This document shows, in pieces, positions 1 to 8,454 of a DNA stretch of 40,183 nucleotides. Source of the stretch: Ilumatobacteraceae bacterium (GTDB taxonomy: Bacteria; Actinomycetota; Acidimicrobiia; Acidimicrobiales; Ilumatobacteraceae). The notes under the pieces were generated by a model. It was not told the origin of the DNA and made no database searches. It saw nothing but the letters and a program-made list of their open reading frames with translations. The position numbers and the translations under genes are program-made. Position 1 is the first letter of the stretch; each line of letters opens with the position of its first letter. The stretch lies in assembly GCA_023263465.1 (NCBI GenBank), contig JALQWV010000062.1, positions 1 to 40,183 on the forward strand, in the 5' to 3' direction.

Positions 1-25
1 GCCTCTAAATAGAACACCCCTCGCT

Positions 26-31
26 TACTGT
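26..31 (+). promoter_or_regulatory. -10 box (TACTGT) for leaderless start of exonuclease gene
   Basis: TACTGT lies 7 nt before the ATG at 39. This supports ATG 39 over the GTG at 30, which overlaps the box. No convincing -35 element is visible. Confidence 0.5.
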
Positions 32-38
32 GCCAAAC

Positions 39-614
39 ATGAGCGAATCATTAGCGAACGAGAGGTTCGCAGTTGTCGACACTGAAACCACAGGATTGTC
101 CCCAGCAACGTGCTCAATGCTGCAGCTTGGCATCGTTGTGGTGCGCGGTGATGGCACCATCGAAAGTCAATTCTCTACCTATATCAGACGCCGTTTTTGG
201 AAGCCGGGCAGACTAGGAGCACATCACATCCACGGCATTACACGTCGCAATCTTCGCAGTGGCGTCACTATTCACGAAGCCCTCGACCGCCTGTCGACCG
301 AACTGAAAACTGCAACATTCGTCGCTCACAATGCCAAGTTCGATCTTGGTTTTCTTCGCGCCGAAGCGCAACGTTGCGGACATCCGTTGATTATCCACGA
401 TCCGATCTGCACTCTCACCTTGTCGCGGTCACTCGACCCAAATAAAGCGCACCCCCACAACTTGCGTCAACTTGCAATTCGCTATGGAATTCACGACGTT
501 CCAAACCACGACGCACTTGCCGACGCGATGGTCACTGCCCGACTACTGCCCCTTTTGCTTGCTAAAGCCAACATCACCCATGCCGGTGAATTGGCCAATA
601 TTGCCGTCAAATAG
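39..614 (+). CDS. DnaQ-like DEDDh 3'-5' exonuclease
   Basis: This 191-residue protein is a stand-alone 3'-5' exonuclease of the DNA polymerase III epsilon (DnaQ/RNase T) family. All three exonuclease motifs are visible: VDTETTG near the N terminus (Asp and Glu metal ligands), HNAKFDLGFL in the middle (Asp), and HDALADAMVTA near residue 160 (catalytic His and last Asp). It lacks the polymerase-binding tail and the GIY-YIG or helicase fusions seen in some relatives, so it may be a proofreading subunit or a repair or RNA exonuclease; the sequence does not decide. ATG 39 was chosen over GTG 30 because a -10-like TACTGT lies 7 nt before it. It converges on pafC with one base between the stop codons. 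Its neighbours pafB-pafC are linked to DNA damage control, which fits a repair role, but that link is inference. Confidence 0.9.
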   Translation: MSESLANERFAVVDTETTGLSPATCSMLQLGIVVVRGDGTIESQFSTYIRRRFWKPGRLGAHHIHGITRRNLRSGVTIHEALDRLSTELKTATFVAHNAKFDLGFLRAEAQRCGHPLIIHDPICTLTLSRSLDPNKAHPHNLRQLAIRYGIHDVPNHDALADAMVTARLLPLLLAKANITHAGELANIAVK

Positions 615-615
615 T

Positions 616-1563
616 TCAGCGGTAGCGCTTCAGCACTGCCTGCGCAGTCTGTTTGCCTAAGTCCGCCCATTTGGCCGGCGCAAGCACGTCAATCGCGTCG
701 CCTCCGCGCAATAACAGTCGACCCAACCATTGCTGCGAGCCAACCGCTAACTCAATTTTTACGCTGCCATCACTTTGTTGTTCGCGTGCGATGTACGGGT
801 ATGTCTCTACTAACCGAAGTGCTGCAGGACGAACGAGCAGCGTTGCAGTCTCCATGTCTGTCCCGAAAAAATCAACCTCGCCTTCAACTCCTTCAATGAT
901 TGGATCTGAAGTTTTACCAGTTGGAGTGAAGTGTTTGATGCGATCAATTCGGAAATTGCGAATTTCACCAGATTGATCGTCATCGGCTCGCACATACCAA
1001 TGACCCATCTGCTCAAACACTGCGCGTGGAAAAATGGTGCGCGAAGAATGAGTTCCAGAAATTGGCGAGAAGTACTCAATTGCCACAAATTGCCCCGAGG
1101 CAACGGCAAGTTGAGTTTCTGGCAAAAACCTCACAGACTTGACATCAACTTCAACCACATCACCTTTTGGCAGCAGTGGTTTCAGTTTTTTGAGCGCAGA
1201 AGCAAGGGGACCTTTCTTGTCTGCACCTGGCATTGACAAAGCCGCACTGCCCATTGCTTGCAAGGCGAACAATTCGGCTGAGTTCAGTTGCAACGGTCGC
1301 GAAAACATCAGCGGAACCTCGGCAACCACTTCGTCTTCGTCGACGAACACATCAATCAAGGCGTCTGGTGTGTATGGGGGCACTCCGCACATGGCAGCCA
1401 TCATCAAATCATTCATCAACTCTTTCTCACTCAACTTGAATTGCTTGGCCATATCGGAAAGCTTCACGCGTTTACGACTGATGAGCCATGGCAACATGAC
1501 CAATAGGCCTTCAACGCGTTCAGCGGCACCTCGCGGACCGCGACGAGATTTGCGCATTGCCAT
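616..1563 (-). CDS. pafC: WYL-domain regulator PafC
   Basis: This 315-residue WYL-domain transcription factor is the second gene of a pafB-pafC pair. In mycobacteria PafB and PafC act together as the activator of the RecA/LexA-independent DNA damage response. The N-terminal part contains a winged-helix-like segment (RKRVKLSDMAKQFKLSEKEL). The middle and C-terminal part holds the WYL-type beta-barrel (HWYVRADD, then RNFRIDRI) and a WCX-type tail. The ATG at 1563 shares a base with the TAA of pafB (TAATG), so translation is coupled; this start is preferred over upstream starts that would run into pafB. In mycobacteria the pair follows proteasome genes. Here it lies between an exonuclease and pgi, with no proteasome gene in view. 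Confidence 0.88.
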   Translation of the reverse strand: MAMRKSRRGPRGAAERVEGLLVMLPWLISRKRVKLSDMAKQFKLSEKELMNDLMMAAMCGVPPYTPDALIDVFVDEDEVVAEVPLMFSRPLQLNSAELFALQAMGSAALSMPGADKKGPLASALKKLKPLLPKGDVVEVDVKSVRFLPETQLAVASGQFVAIEYFSPISGTHSSRTIFPRAVFEQMGHWYVRADDDQSGEIRNFRIDRIKHFTPTGKTSDPIIEGVEGEVDFFGTDMETATLLVRPAALRLVETYPYIAREQQSDGSVKIELAVGSQQWLGRLLLRGGDAIDVLAPAKWADLGKQTAQAVLKRYR

Positions 1564-2513
1564 TAGCGACCGCCTGCTTGCTCGGTAAGCCATGAAATGA
1601 CCAGTTTGCGAACGCGAGGTGGACCAATAACCGTTGCGTGATCGACCATGGCAAACAGCCACACGCGGAATGCGGTGAGATTCGCACATGGAATAGCAAA
1701 TTCCACGCCGCCATCCGGATGTTCTTTGATTACAGCCTGATTGCCAAATTGCGCTCGCACACCGCCCGCCAAACTGGCATCGACCAACACGGTTGCCACT
1801 GCATCATCACCGTGGCCTTCTGCAAGTAATTCGGCTTCAGTAGGCACTGCCTTTTGCAGGTCGAAATCTTTTGGTCTGCTAAACGATCCACGATCTCCTA
1901 CCGCAATGTTGCCTTCAATTCGGTCCACACGAAACGTTCGGCGATCAGCGCGCAACTGGTCAAATCCAACGAGATACCAAAATCCGCCGCGGGCTAACAA
2001 ACCATACGGATCAACACTGCGCATTTCACCCTTGTACGAGAACTTCAATGTGCGATGCTCTACTACTCCGTCTGCGAGCGTGGTCATCAACTGGTCGTCT
2101 AACTGAATGTTCAAACTGGTTGATGGCGTATTAAGCGCGCGTTCTCCGCCCAATTTCCACAACGCTTCGTCTCCGTGACTTGCCCCTACACGAACGGTTG
2201 CCATTGCAAACTGCAATGCCGATCGCTCTTCATCAGTAAGACCCAAATCGCCGAGTTCAAAACTCTTGCGATCCACTCGGTACGCGCCTTCACCGGCCTG
2301 GTCACCACCGAGCGTGATGAGTTCAATGGGAATGCCCAGTGCCCGCAGGTCACCTTTGTCGCGCTCAAACGCTGCACGAGCCGCGGTATCAGATTCTGGA
2401 TATTGACCGACAAGCTCCTGGCGAATTTGCTTGAGTGTGAGTGGCTTGGTGCGTTGCACAAGTAGTGCAAGCAGGTTGATCATGCGCTCTGCTTGTGAAT
2501 ACTTTGCCGCCAC
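1563..2513 (-). CDS. pafB: WYL-domain regulator PafB
   Basis: This 316-residue WYL-domain transcription regulator is the first gene of the pafBC pair. After a short lead it has the family N-terminal helix-turn-helix (AERMINLLALLVQRTKPLTL, then RAAFERDKGDLRALGIPIE). The WYL module follows (RTLKFSYKGEMRSVDPYGLL, FWYLVGFDQLR, RRTFRVDRI), and a WCX-like C terminus ends in RKLVISWL. GTG 2513 was chosen because it sits 10 nt after the pgi stop and keeps the full helix-turn-helix; ATG 2483 would cut into it. It probably forms an operon pgi-pafB-pafC. The WYL domain is thought to sense single-stranded nucleic acid made during DNA damage; that is family knowledge, not visible here. Confidence 0.88.
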   Translation of the reverse strand: MAAKYSQAERMINLLALLVQRTKPLTLKQIRQELVGQYPESDTAARAAFERDKGDLRALGIPIELITLGGDQAGEGAYRVDRKSFELGDLGLTDEERSALQFAMATVRVGASHGDEALWKLGGERALNTPSTSLNIQLDDQLMTTLADGVVEHRTLKFSYKGEMRSVDPYGLLARGGFWYLVGFDQLRADRRTFRVDRIEGNIAVGDRGSFSRPKDFDLQKAVPTEAELLAEGHGDDAVATVLVDASLAGGVRAQFGNQAVIKEHPDGGVEFAIPCANLTAFRVWLFAMVDHATVIGPPRVRKLVISWLTEQAGGR

Positions 2514-2523
2514 AGGGCACAGA

Positions 2524-4119
2524 CTAGGTGTTAGAACGGTGCGTTTTGTACCACTGCACCAATTTCGCCGTAGATGCGTCGGCTCCGCCAGATTGGCTTG
2601 GTGCGGAAATCTGTGCAGAAACTTCGCTGGCCAACTTCTTGCCCAACTCAACTCCCCACTGATCAAAACTGTTGATTCCAAACACACACCCCTGAACAAA
2701 CACTGAATGTTCATAGAGGGCAATGAGTGCCCCAAGCGTGCGTGGAGAGAGCGCCGACAACATCAGCGTGGTGCTCGGCCGATTGCCGGGCAGGGTTCGA
2801 TGCGAATCTGTTACGTTTCCAAAAGCCAACGCTTGGGTTTGGGCGAACAGGTTGGCCACGAGTGCGTCGTGGGCTGCACCATCATGCGTCGGAGTTGCTG
2901 CTACGCCAATGAAATCTGCAGGCACGACGGAGGTTCCTTGATGCAATAGCTGCATGTACGCATGTTGGGCGTTCGTGCCCACCCCTCCCCACACAATGGG
3001 AGAAGTGGGGATGGAGACCAGATCACCATCTGTGGTTACACGTTTGCCATTGCTTTCCATTTCCAGTTGCTGCACATAGGAGGCAAACGACTTCAATGCG
3101 GTGGAATATGCAACCATTGCACGTGTTTCACGCCCCAGGATCGAGCGGTTCCATACGTTCAACATGCCCATCAGCACTGGCGCATTGCTGTGTAATGGAG
3201 CAGTCATGAAATGTTCGTCCATTGAGCGCATTCCCGAAAGCAAGTTGTTGTATGCATTCGATCCGAAGGCAATGACATTCACCAGATTCACCGCAGACGA
3301 AATTGAATAACGCCCGCCCACCCACGACCACATCGGAAACGCGTAGTCGGCTAGCAAACCGGCACTCACCACCTTTTCAGGAAACACCGACACCACTGAA
3401 AAATGTTTTGACACATTCTCCGCACCGACCGCATCCGAGATCCATTGCGCAATGATGCGACCGTTGCTCAAGGTTTCTGCCGTGCTAAACGACTTAGAGC
3501 AAAGCACCACCAGCGTGGTCTCAGGATTGCACTCACGCAACGCACTGCGAACTTCGGTTGGATCAATGTTGGAAACAAAATGTGTCTTCACGGCTGGTGC
3601 GCTTACCGATGTCAATGCTTCATGAACCAGCGTTGGACCAAGGTCGCTTCCACCAATACCAACGTTGATTACGCTCTGAAATTTCTTACCTGTTGCGCCG
3701 GTAATGCGACCGGCTCGAACCGACTCGGCGAATTCATTCACCTGCGCTCGTACACGCAGAATTTCACTCATCACATCAACGCCATCAACATTCACTGCGG
3801 AATCTGCAGTTCTACGAAGGGCTGTGTGCAATGCCGGCTGTTGCTCAGTGCCATTTACGATGACACCTTCAAACATGTCATTTCGTTTTTGCTCAATACC
3901 AGCCTGCTCGGCTACCGCAATCAAACACTGCACAGCATCTTCATCTACGTTTTGCTTCGAAAAATCAACAAGCAATATGTCTTCGCCCACCAACAACTCA
4001 ACGCTGAGGGTTTCTGCACGTGCTGGATTACGGGCAAAGAGGTCTTTCAGCGTTGTTTGCGAAATTAAGTCTGCACATTTCAGTGCTGCGGACCAAGCGG
4101 GAGTTGTGGTGATATCCAC
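2524..4119 (-). CDS. pgi: Glucose-6-phosphate isomerase
   Basis: This 531-residue cytosolic enzyme interconverts glucose 6-phosphate and fructose 6-phosphate, linking glycolysis, gluconeogenesis and the pentose phosphate route. Both family signatures are present: VNVGIGGSDLGP and the sugar-phosphate region SKSFSTAETLSNG, then VGGRYSISSAVNLVN, and the C-terminal SFDQWGVELGKKLA with the conserved Gln-Trp-Gly-Val-Glu block. Length is close to the family's usual 540-550. The start is a GTG with a TAGCCT box 7 nt upstream, consistent with a leaderless mRNA. It is divergent from rarD across 38 bp and is followed 10 nt later by pafB, so pafBC may be transcribed with it. Confidence 0.96.
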   Translation of the reverse strand: MDITTTPAWSAALKCADLISQTTLKDLFARNPARAETLSVELLVGEDILLVDFSKQNVDEDAVQCLIAVAEQAGIEQKRNDMFEGVIVNGTEQQPALHTALRRTADSAVNVDGVDVMSEILRVRAQVNEFAESVRAGRITGATGKKFQSVINVGIGGSDLGPTLVHEALTSVSAPAVKTHFVSNIDPTEVRSALRECNPETTLVVLCSKSFSTAETLSNGRIIAQWISDAVGAENVSKHFSVVSVFPEKVVSAGLLADYAFPMWSWVGGRYSISSAVNLVNVIAFGSNAYNNLLSGMRSMDEHFMTAPLHSNAPVLMGMLNVWNRSILGRETRAMVAYSTALKSFASYVQQLEMESNGKRVTTDGDLVSIPTSPIVWGGVGTNAQHAYMQLLHQGTSVVPADFIGVAATPTHDGAAHDALVANLFAQTQALAFGNVTDSHRTLPGNRPSTTLMLSALSPRTLGALIALYEHSVFVQGCVFGINSFDQWGVELGKKLASEVSAQISAPSQSGGADASTAKLVQWYKTHRSNT

Positions 4120-4126
4120 TTATTAC

Positions 4127-4132
4127 AGGCTA
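4127..4132 (-). promoter_or_regulatory. -10 box (TAGCCT) for pgi
   Basis: TAGCCT is followed by 7 nt and the GTG start of pgi. The predicted transcription start coincides with the start codon. Confidence 0.5.
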
Positions 4133-4142
4133 CCCGCGGGAC

Positions 4143-4148
4143 TAGCGT
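4143..4148 (+). promoter_or_regulatory. -10 box (TAGCGT) for rarD
   Basis: TAGCGT lies 9 nt before the ATG at 4158. It is divergent from, and 10 bp away from, the pgi box. Confidence 0.4.
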
Positions 4149-4157
4149 GAACGAATC

Positions 4158-5078
4158 ATGAAAAAGCCTGTTGCCAAGCCAGAAACTTCACAAACTGCAA
4201 TCGCTCTCTCCCTTTCGGTGTATTTCATTTGGGGAGCGCTCACGTTGTATTGGAAAGAGCTACACGGTTTTGACCCGTTCGAACTCATTGGTTGGCGAAT
4301 TACTTCTTCAGTAGTGGTGCTTACTACGGTCATGCTCGCCACAGGTCGTTTAGTGCCACTCTTACGCTCGCTGAGCAACACGCAACTGTTGCTCCGTATT
4401 GCACTTGCCAGCGTGCTCCTCACGATCAATTGGGCAACATATGTATGGGCAGTGGTGAACGACCATGTCATTGAAACGGCCCTTGGCTATTTCATTGCAC
4501 CAATTCTCACCATCGTTGTTGGCGTGTTCGTATTGCACGAAAAACTTCGGGGAATTCAGCGTGTGGCTGTGACTTTTGCTGTTGGCGGAATAGCTGTGCT
4601 CACCGCCGCTTACGGTCGTGTGCCTTGGATCGCGCTCATCATTGCAGCGTCGTGGACGTTCTATGCATATCTAAAGAAGAATGTCCCACTTGCACCACTC
4701 GAGAGCCTCACTGCAGAAGTAATGGTGCTTGCCATTCCTGCATTCATCTTTTTGTGCGCAACATGGAATAATGCTGACAGTGTACAGAACACCGCCACCT
4801 CGGTGGATTGGTTCTTTGTTGCATTCACCGGCGTCATTACTGCGATACCGCTGTTGATGTTTGCCAGTGCATCTCAGCGCACCCCGCTGACCATTCTTGG
4901 TCCAATGCAATACATCGTGCCCACAATGAACTTCTTGATTGGTTGGTTACTGTTCAACGAAGCTCTCACCGCATCAAAGGTCGCGGGATTCTCTTTGATT
5001 TGGGTATGCCTCGCGCTGGTGTTGACCGATTTGTTCAGGACACAGCGGCAGCAACAAATCGCTTCAAGCCGTCAATAA
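4158..5078 (+). CDS. rarD: EamA-family transporter RarD
   Basis: This 306-residue inner-membrane protein belongs to the RarD branch of the drug/metabolite transporter superfamily. About ten hydrophobic helices are visible, in two EamA repeats. The N-terminal signature YFIWGALTLYWKEL, the helix-2 region GWRITSSVVV and NWATYVWAV near residue 95 are typical of RarD. The length matches the family's usual 290-300. E. coli RarD has been tied to chloramphenicol sensitivity, but the natural substrate is unknown and I would not predict one. The 3' end overlaps the end of the convergent TetR gene by 44 nt. Confidence 0.9.
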   Translation: MKKPVAKPETSQTAIALSLSVYFIWGALTLYWKELHGFDPFELIGWRITSSVVVLTTVMLATGRLVPLLRSLSNTQLLLRIALASVLLTINWATYVWAVVNDHVIETALGYFIAPILTIVVGVFVLHEKLRGIQRVAVTFAVGGIAVLTAAYGRVPWIALIIAASWTFYAYLKKNVPLAPLESLTAEVMVLAIPAFIFLCATWNNADSVQNTATSVDWFFVAFTGVITAIPLLMFASASQRTPLTILGPMQYIVPTMNFLIGWLLFNEALTASKVAGFSLIWVCLALVLTDLFRTQRQQQIASSRQ

Positions 5079-5661
5079 CCGCGTCTTCACGCTCTCTGTC
5101 ATTAATCACGTAAGCAAATCGCGCCAAACCAGAAATCATCACATCAAACAAATCTTGCAGCGTTCGAGCAGACATTTCAGATCCAACCTCGCCACGGGCA
5201 ACAGCGTTTTCGCACAGATGTTGAAAAAACACTGCCCAATCTTTACGAAGGGGGCGAATTGCATCAGACAACTCTGGATGTCGGCGTGCTTCTGCAGCGA
5301 CACCAACGACAAAGCCAAGAAGAGAAGGATCGTTTTTACTTACTTCCGTTAGCGCATCAATAATTGCCGAAAACTTATCGACTAGGGATTCACATGGTGC
5401 TGCCGCTGCTACTACGGCTTCGGTCACCATGTTTTGCACCTGTTCAAAAGCGGCCACATACATGTCAAGCTTCGACGGAAAGTAGTGGTAAATCGCGCCT
5501 GTTGTAATTCCTGCGGCGGCGGCAACCGTGCGGTTGGTCGTTGCGTCGTAACCGATAGTTGCAAATGATGTACGTGCTACGCGAATGAGGCGCTCGCGTG
5601 TTTCTCCAGCATCCGTAGAGCACGGACGGCCCAACTTTTTTGTCGGCGTGAGGAGCTTCAT
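5035..5661 (-). CDS. TetR-family transcriptional regulator
   Basis: This 208-residue one-component regulator has an N-terminal TetR helix-turn-helix. The key segment is RTVAAAAGITTGAIYHYFPS, followed by KLDMYVAAFEQV, the classic recognition-helix pattern. The remaining ~150 residues form the helical ligand and dimer domain, whose ligand cannot be read. A TAGCCT box 6 nt before the ATG lies inside the 3' end of the upstream alpha/beta hydrolase gene, so the regulator may have its own leaderless promoter as well as read-through. The hydrolase gene ends 4 nt upstream, and rarD converges on it with overlap, so either could be its target; this is inference. Confidence 0.92.
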   Translation of the reverse strand: MKLLTPTKKLGRPCSTDAGETRERLIRVARTSFATIGYDATTNRTVAAAAGITTGAIYHYFPSKLDMYVAAFEQVQNMVTEAVVAAAAPCESLVDKFSAIIDALTEVSKNDPSLLGFVVGVAAEARRHPELSDAIRPLRKDWAVFFQHLCENAVARGEVGSEMSARTLQDLFDVMISGLARFAYVINDREREDAVIDGLKRFVAAAVS

Positions 5662-5665
5662 AAAA

Positions 5666-6592
5666 TCAGGCTAATTCGGGCTTCGCTCGCTGGGCGAAGC
5701 GGCGGAGCAAATTTGCTAGTTCAACGGGACGGTCACCCTGCACGCTGTGGCCGGCCCCCTCAACAACTACGACCTCTGCCTGTGTGCATCGTTTTTGCAA
5801 TTCGGCTATGTCGTCGTCATCAACTACAGGTGACACTCCTCCACGAACCATGAGTAACGGCTTGCTCCATGCAGAAACCATTTCCCACATTGGTGATCGC
5901 GGGGCCTCGTGGCCTGGTGCAGAGCCAGCGGTTTCGGTTTGCCCACGACGGTCGTAACGCCATTGCCACGAACCGTCCTCACTTTGCTTTGCATTGTGCA
6001 ATATTCCTCGCCGCAAACTTGCTTCACTTCGCGTTGGATTATGTTCCTTCGTTCGTGCAAATAATTCATCAAAACTTGCAAAACTTTGTGGACCGTTAAT
6101 GAAATCGAGCACGGCTTTTGCTTTTTTACTCGTCACTCCTGGAGTGATATCTACAAGCACGAGATGTGGAACCAGTTCTGGATGTGCGTGTGCAAGCGCG
6201 AGACAGGTCAATCCACCAAGCGACATACCAACGATGGCAACTGCATGCTCGGCGTGTGCATGCATGAGTTGCGCAATGTCCTGTGCCATTCCTTGTGGGC
6301 TGTATGTCGCATCATCACGCCACGACGAGTGTCCATGACCGGGCAAATCCACAGCGATCAACGGAATATTCAAAGCCAAAGCGACTGTGTCCCATGTGTG
6401 AGCGTTCTGGCCACTGCCGTGCACCAGCACCAAACGTGGTTCTTCGGTCCCCCATTTCAATGCGCTCAGTACTCTCCCGTCGCTCAGTGTTGTATTCACA
6501 CGAGTTACTGTCGGCATTGGAGACACCGTCAATGAGTACTCAGAGATGTTTTCGGAAAACAGTGAAAACTCGTCGTATTGAATGCGTTCCAT
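5666..6592 (-). CDS. Alpha/beta hydrolase
   Basis: This 308-residue alpha/beta-hydrolase-fold enzyme has the oxyanion-hole segment LVLVHGSGQNAHTW near residue 55, VDLPGHGHSS near 81, the nucleophile elbow GMSLGG with Ser124, an acidic stretch VVDDDDIAEL that should hold the catalytic Asp, and the C-terminal His in GAGHSVQGD. It is an esterase- or lipase-like enzyme of unknown substrate; the Ser nucleophile argues against an epoxide hydrolase. A TAGGGT box lies 7 nt before the ATG. A TetR gene follows after 4 nt on the same strand, probably as an operon. Confidence 0.9.
   Translation of the reverse strand: MERIQYDEFSLFSENISEYSLTVSPMPTVTRVNTTLSDGRVLSALKWGTEEPRLVLVHGSGQNAHTWDTVALALNIPLIAVDLPGHGHSSWRDDATYSPQGMAQDIAQLMHAHAEHAVAIVGMSLGGLTCLALAHAHPELVPHLVLVDITPGVTSKKAKAVLDFINGPQSFASFDELFARTKEHNPTRSEASLRRGILHNAKQSEDGSWQWRYDRRGQTETAGSAPGHEAPRSPMWEMVSAWSKPLLMVRGGVSPVVDDDDIAELQKRCTQAEVVVVEGAGHSVQGDRPVELANLLRRFAQRAKPELA
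5668..5673 (-). promoter_or_regulatory. -10 box (TAGCCT) for TetR gene
   Basis: TAGCCT, 6 nt, then the ATG at 5661. It is embedded in the last codons of the upstream hydrolase. Confidence 0.45.
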
Positions 6593-6599
6593 GTGTTGA

Positions 6600-6605
6600 A
6601 CCCTA
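6600..6605 (-). promoter_or_regulatory. -10 box (TAGGGT) for alpha/beta hydrolase
   Basis: TAGGGT, 7 nt, then the ATG at 6592. It lies in the 35-bp gap after the L,D-transpeptidase gene. Confidence 0.5.
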
Positions 6606-6627
6606 TTCCAGTAAACGTGCCAAGTAA

Positions 6628-7665
6628 CTAAGGAACGACTGTGGTCGTTGCACCGGGTTTTGGCGCAATGGTTGAAGAAGTCGTTGTGGTGTAGTTCGGG
6701 TCTGGTTTGTCGAACGGCGGAACTGGAGATCCATATTCCTCTGGTTCCTTAATGCCATCAAACACGTACACGCGATCGCCATATTTAACGAGCGCCGGGA
6801 AATACCGAGCAACCGACATTGGGATTCGCACACAACCGTGTGAATCGGGTTTGAGTGGAACTAGAACTGCGCCGTGAACCGCAATGCCATAGTTAAAGTA
6901 CACAGGGTTGTACATACTTCCTAGTTTTGATTCGCGCATTCCAGTGTGACGGTTATAGAAGTAAAAAATTCCTGGCGGAGTAATTGCCTCACCACATATA
7001 CCTTGTTTAATTTGTTGCGCCGTGTTGTTTCCGTCTTGGCCAGGGTCAATCGTTACCTCTTCGCACCACTTTTCAGTTGAACCAGTAGAAATATGGGTGA
7101 TCAACTGCGGCTCGGCTCCCTTAAACACGACCATTACTTGTTCGGGAAGATAGATCTCCACATGATTTGGGGAATCTGCTTGGCGACGAGGAGTAACCAT
7201 GGAGGCAGTTTCCATAATTGCCCAGGTAGATGGAGTTACTTCATCGGTTGCACGCTCTCGCGGAGTTTGCATTACCAATTTTTGGAATGCCCACACAGCC
7301 TGCACCGTGTTCTGGCCGTAGATGCCATCCTGGGGACCCGGATCAAAACGCAGTGCCGAAAGGCGTTGCTGCAGGCGCAACACATCGTCGCCCTTCATAC
7401 CTGGCTTAATCGTTCGTGTTAGCGGAACTGTGACTACGGGAACCGTCGTTTGCTCAAGTGCCGAGTCAGAACTCCCATTTGCACTTTTATTTTGATTGTC
7501 ACTTGCGAGAACCCCAAACGCTACGACGGTGATCAACACCGCAAAAGCAACAAGTGCTGGCCTCCAACGCTCGTAGGTACTTTGTACCGAAGGAACATCA
7601 TCGCCTAAGAAGTCTTCGTCGTATTCGAAGTCTCCCTCGTCATAGTTATCAAACTTGTCGTTCAT
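6628..7665 (-). CDS. Membrane-anchored L,D-transpeptidase with peptidoglycan-binding domain
   Basis: This 345-residue cell-wall enzyme probably makes 3-3 cross-links in peptidoglycan. In order it has an unusually acidic cytoplasmic head (residues 1-30, rich in Asp and Glu), one membrane helix (~35-54), a Ser/Thr linker, a PG_binding_1 domain (~85-132, GMKGDDVLRLQQRL and DGIYGQNTVQAV), and a YkuD catalytic domain (~168-303). The catalytic signature is complete: His264 in AVHGAV, then SHGCVRIP with His276 and Cys278. A Pro/Thr-rich tail of about 20 residues follows. ATG 7665 overlaps the stop of the upstream glycosyltransferase (ATGA), which fixes the start and implies coupling. The acidic head is less usual for the family and may contact a cytoplasmic partner. 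Confidence 0.93.
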   Translation of the reverse strand: MNDKFDNYDEGDFEYDEDFLGDDVPSVQSTYERWRPALVAFAVLITVVAFGVLASDNQNKSANGSSDSALEQTTVPVVTVPLTRTIKPGMKGDDVLRLQQRLSALRFDPGPQDGIYGQNTVQAVWAFQKLVMQTPRERATDEVTPSTWAIMETASMVTPRRQADSPNHVEIYLPEQVMVVFKGAEPQLITHISTGSTEKWCEEVTIDPGQDGNNTAQQIKQGICGEAITPPGIFYFYNRHTGMRESKLGSMYNPVYFNYGIAVHGAVLVPLKPDSHGCVRIPMSVARYFPALVKYGDRVYVFDGIKEPEEYGSPVPPFDKPDPNYTTTTSSTIAPKPGATTTVVP

Positions 7666-8408
7666 GATTTTTTCGGTGCGAGAGCATTGAGATGCGCGCG
7701 CAACGACCACGCTTCTTTCAAGATTTTCACAATGACCGAAGGCGAACTCAGCGTTGATACTCCCCGAGTGCGCGGAAAATAATCAACACCAAATTGCACC
7801 ACGCTCATGCCGAGCTTGCGCGCGCTTACCATGAGTTCAGCATCAATGAACGATCCCTCACTTGTGAGTTCAATGGTGTCAAGCACATTTCTGCGAACCA
7901 ATTTGAAAGCAAAGTTCACATCGCGAAAGCGACAACCAAATAGTGCGCGCACTAGAAGGTTGTAGAAGAACGAATACACCACTCTTACATAGCCTTCATC
8001 AGTGCGATCAAATCGATACGCAGCGACAACATCAGCTTCGTACTGATGCATCAGACGTAACGCTTTATGCACTTCGCGAAAGTCAAACGGCAAATCGGCA
8101 TCGGTGTACAGCACGACATCGCCAGTTGCTGCCGCAAATCCAGACTTAATTGATCCGCCTAGTTTGCGATTTACAGCATGATGGACCACTCTGACTCGAG
8201 GATTTTCTGCCGCCGCCGCATCTGCCAATTGCGGAGTTGCATCGGTTGACGCATCGTTGACGATGATCATTTCGTAGTCCTGAACCGTGCCATTGGCGAT
8301 CAATTCGTCCCCAAGTTCAATCGCGGCATTCAGCGCACGGTGAAGATATTCCTCTTCGTTCCACATGGGGAAAAACACCGAAAAACGAGTGAATGCTGGT
8401 GGGGACAT
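7662..8408 (-). CDS. Family 2 glycosyltransferase (dolichyl-phosphate mannosyltransferase-like)
   Basis: This 248-residue GT-A enzyme uses a nucleotide sugar, probably to load a polyprenyl phosphate or envelope glycan. Visible motifs are FFPMWNEEEYLHRAL at the N terminus, IIVNDASTDAT (nucleotide-binding Asp), KLGGSIKSGF, the metal-binding VLYTDADLPFD (DAD), and the later DVNFAFKLVRR and SFIDAELM. It has no C-terminal membrane helices, so it is soluble or peripheral. The ATG at 8408 has a TAGCCT box 8 nt upstream. Its stop overlaps the start of the L,D-transpeptidase gene, which makes a two-gene envelope operon. Confidence 0.9.
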   Translation of the reverse strand: MSPPAFTRFSVFFPMWNEEEYLHRALNAAIELGDELIANGTVQDYEMIIVNDASTDATPQLADAAAAENPRVRVVHHAVNRKLGGSIKSGFAAATGDVVLYTDADLPFDFREVHKALRLMHQYEADVVAAYRFDRTDEGYVRVVYSFFYNLLVRALFGCRFRDVNFAFKLVRRNVLDTIELTSEGSFIDAELMVSARKLGMSVVQFGVDYFPRTRGVSTLSSPSVIVKILKEAWSLRAHLNALAPKKS

Positions 8409-8416
8409 GCGCCATC

Positions 8417-8422
8417 AGGCTA
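8417..8422 (-). promoter_or_regulatory. -10 box (TAGCCT) for glycosyltransferase
   Basis: TAGCCT, 8 nt, then the ATG at 8408. It is divergent from the TACTGT box at 8442. Confidence 0.45.
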
Positions 8423-8441
8423 ACTGGAGCGGTTTGGGTTG

Positions 8442-8447
8442 TACTGT
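8442..8447 (+). promoter_or_regulatory. -10 box (TACTGT) for small membrane protein
   Basis: TACTGT, 7 nt, then the GTG at 8455. It decides this start over longer readings that would run through the divergent gene. Confidence 0.5.
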
Positions 8448-8454
8448 GCAGGGT

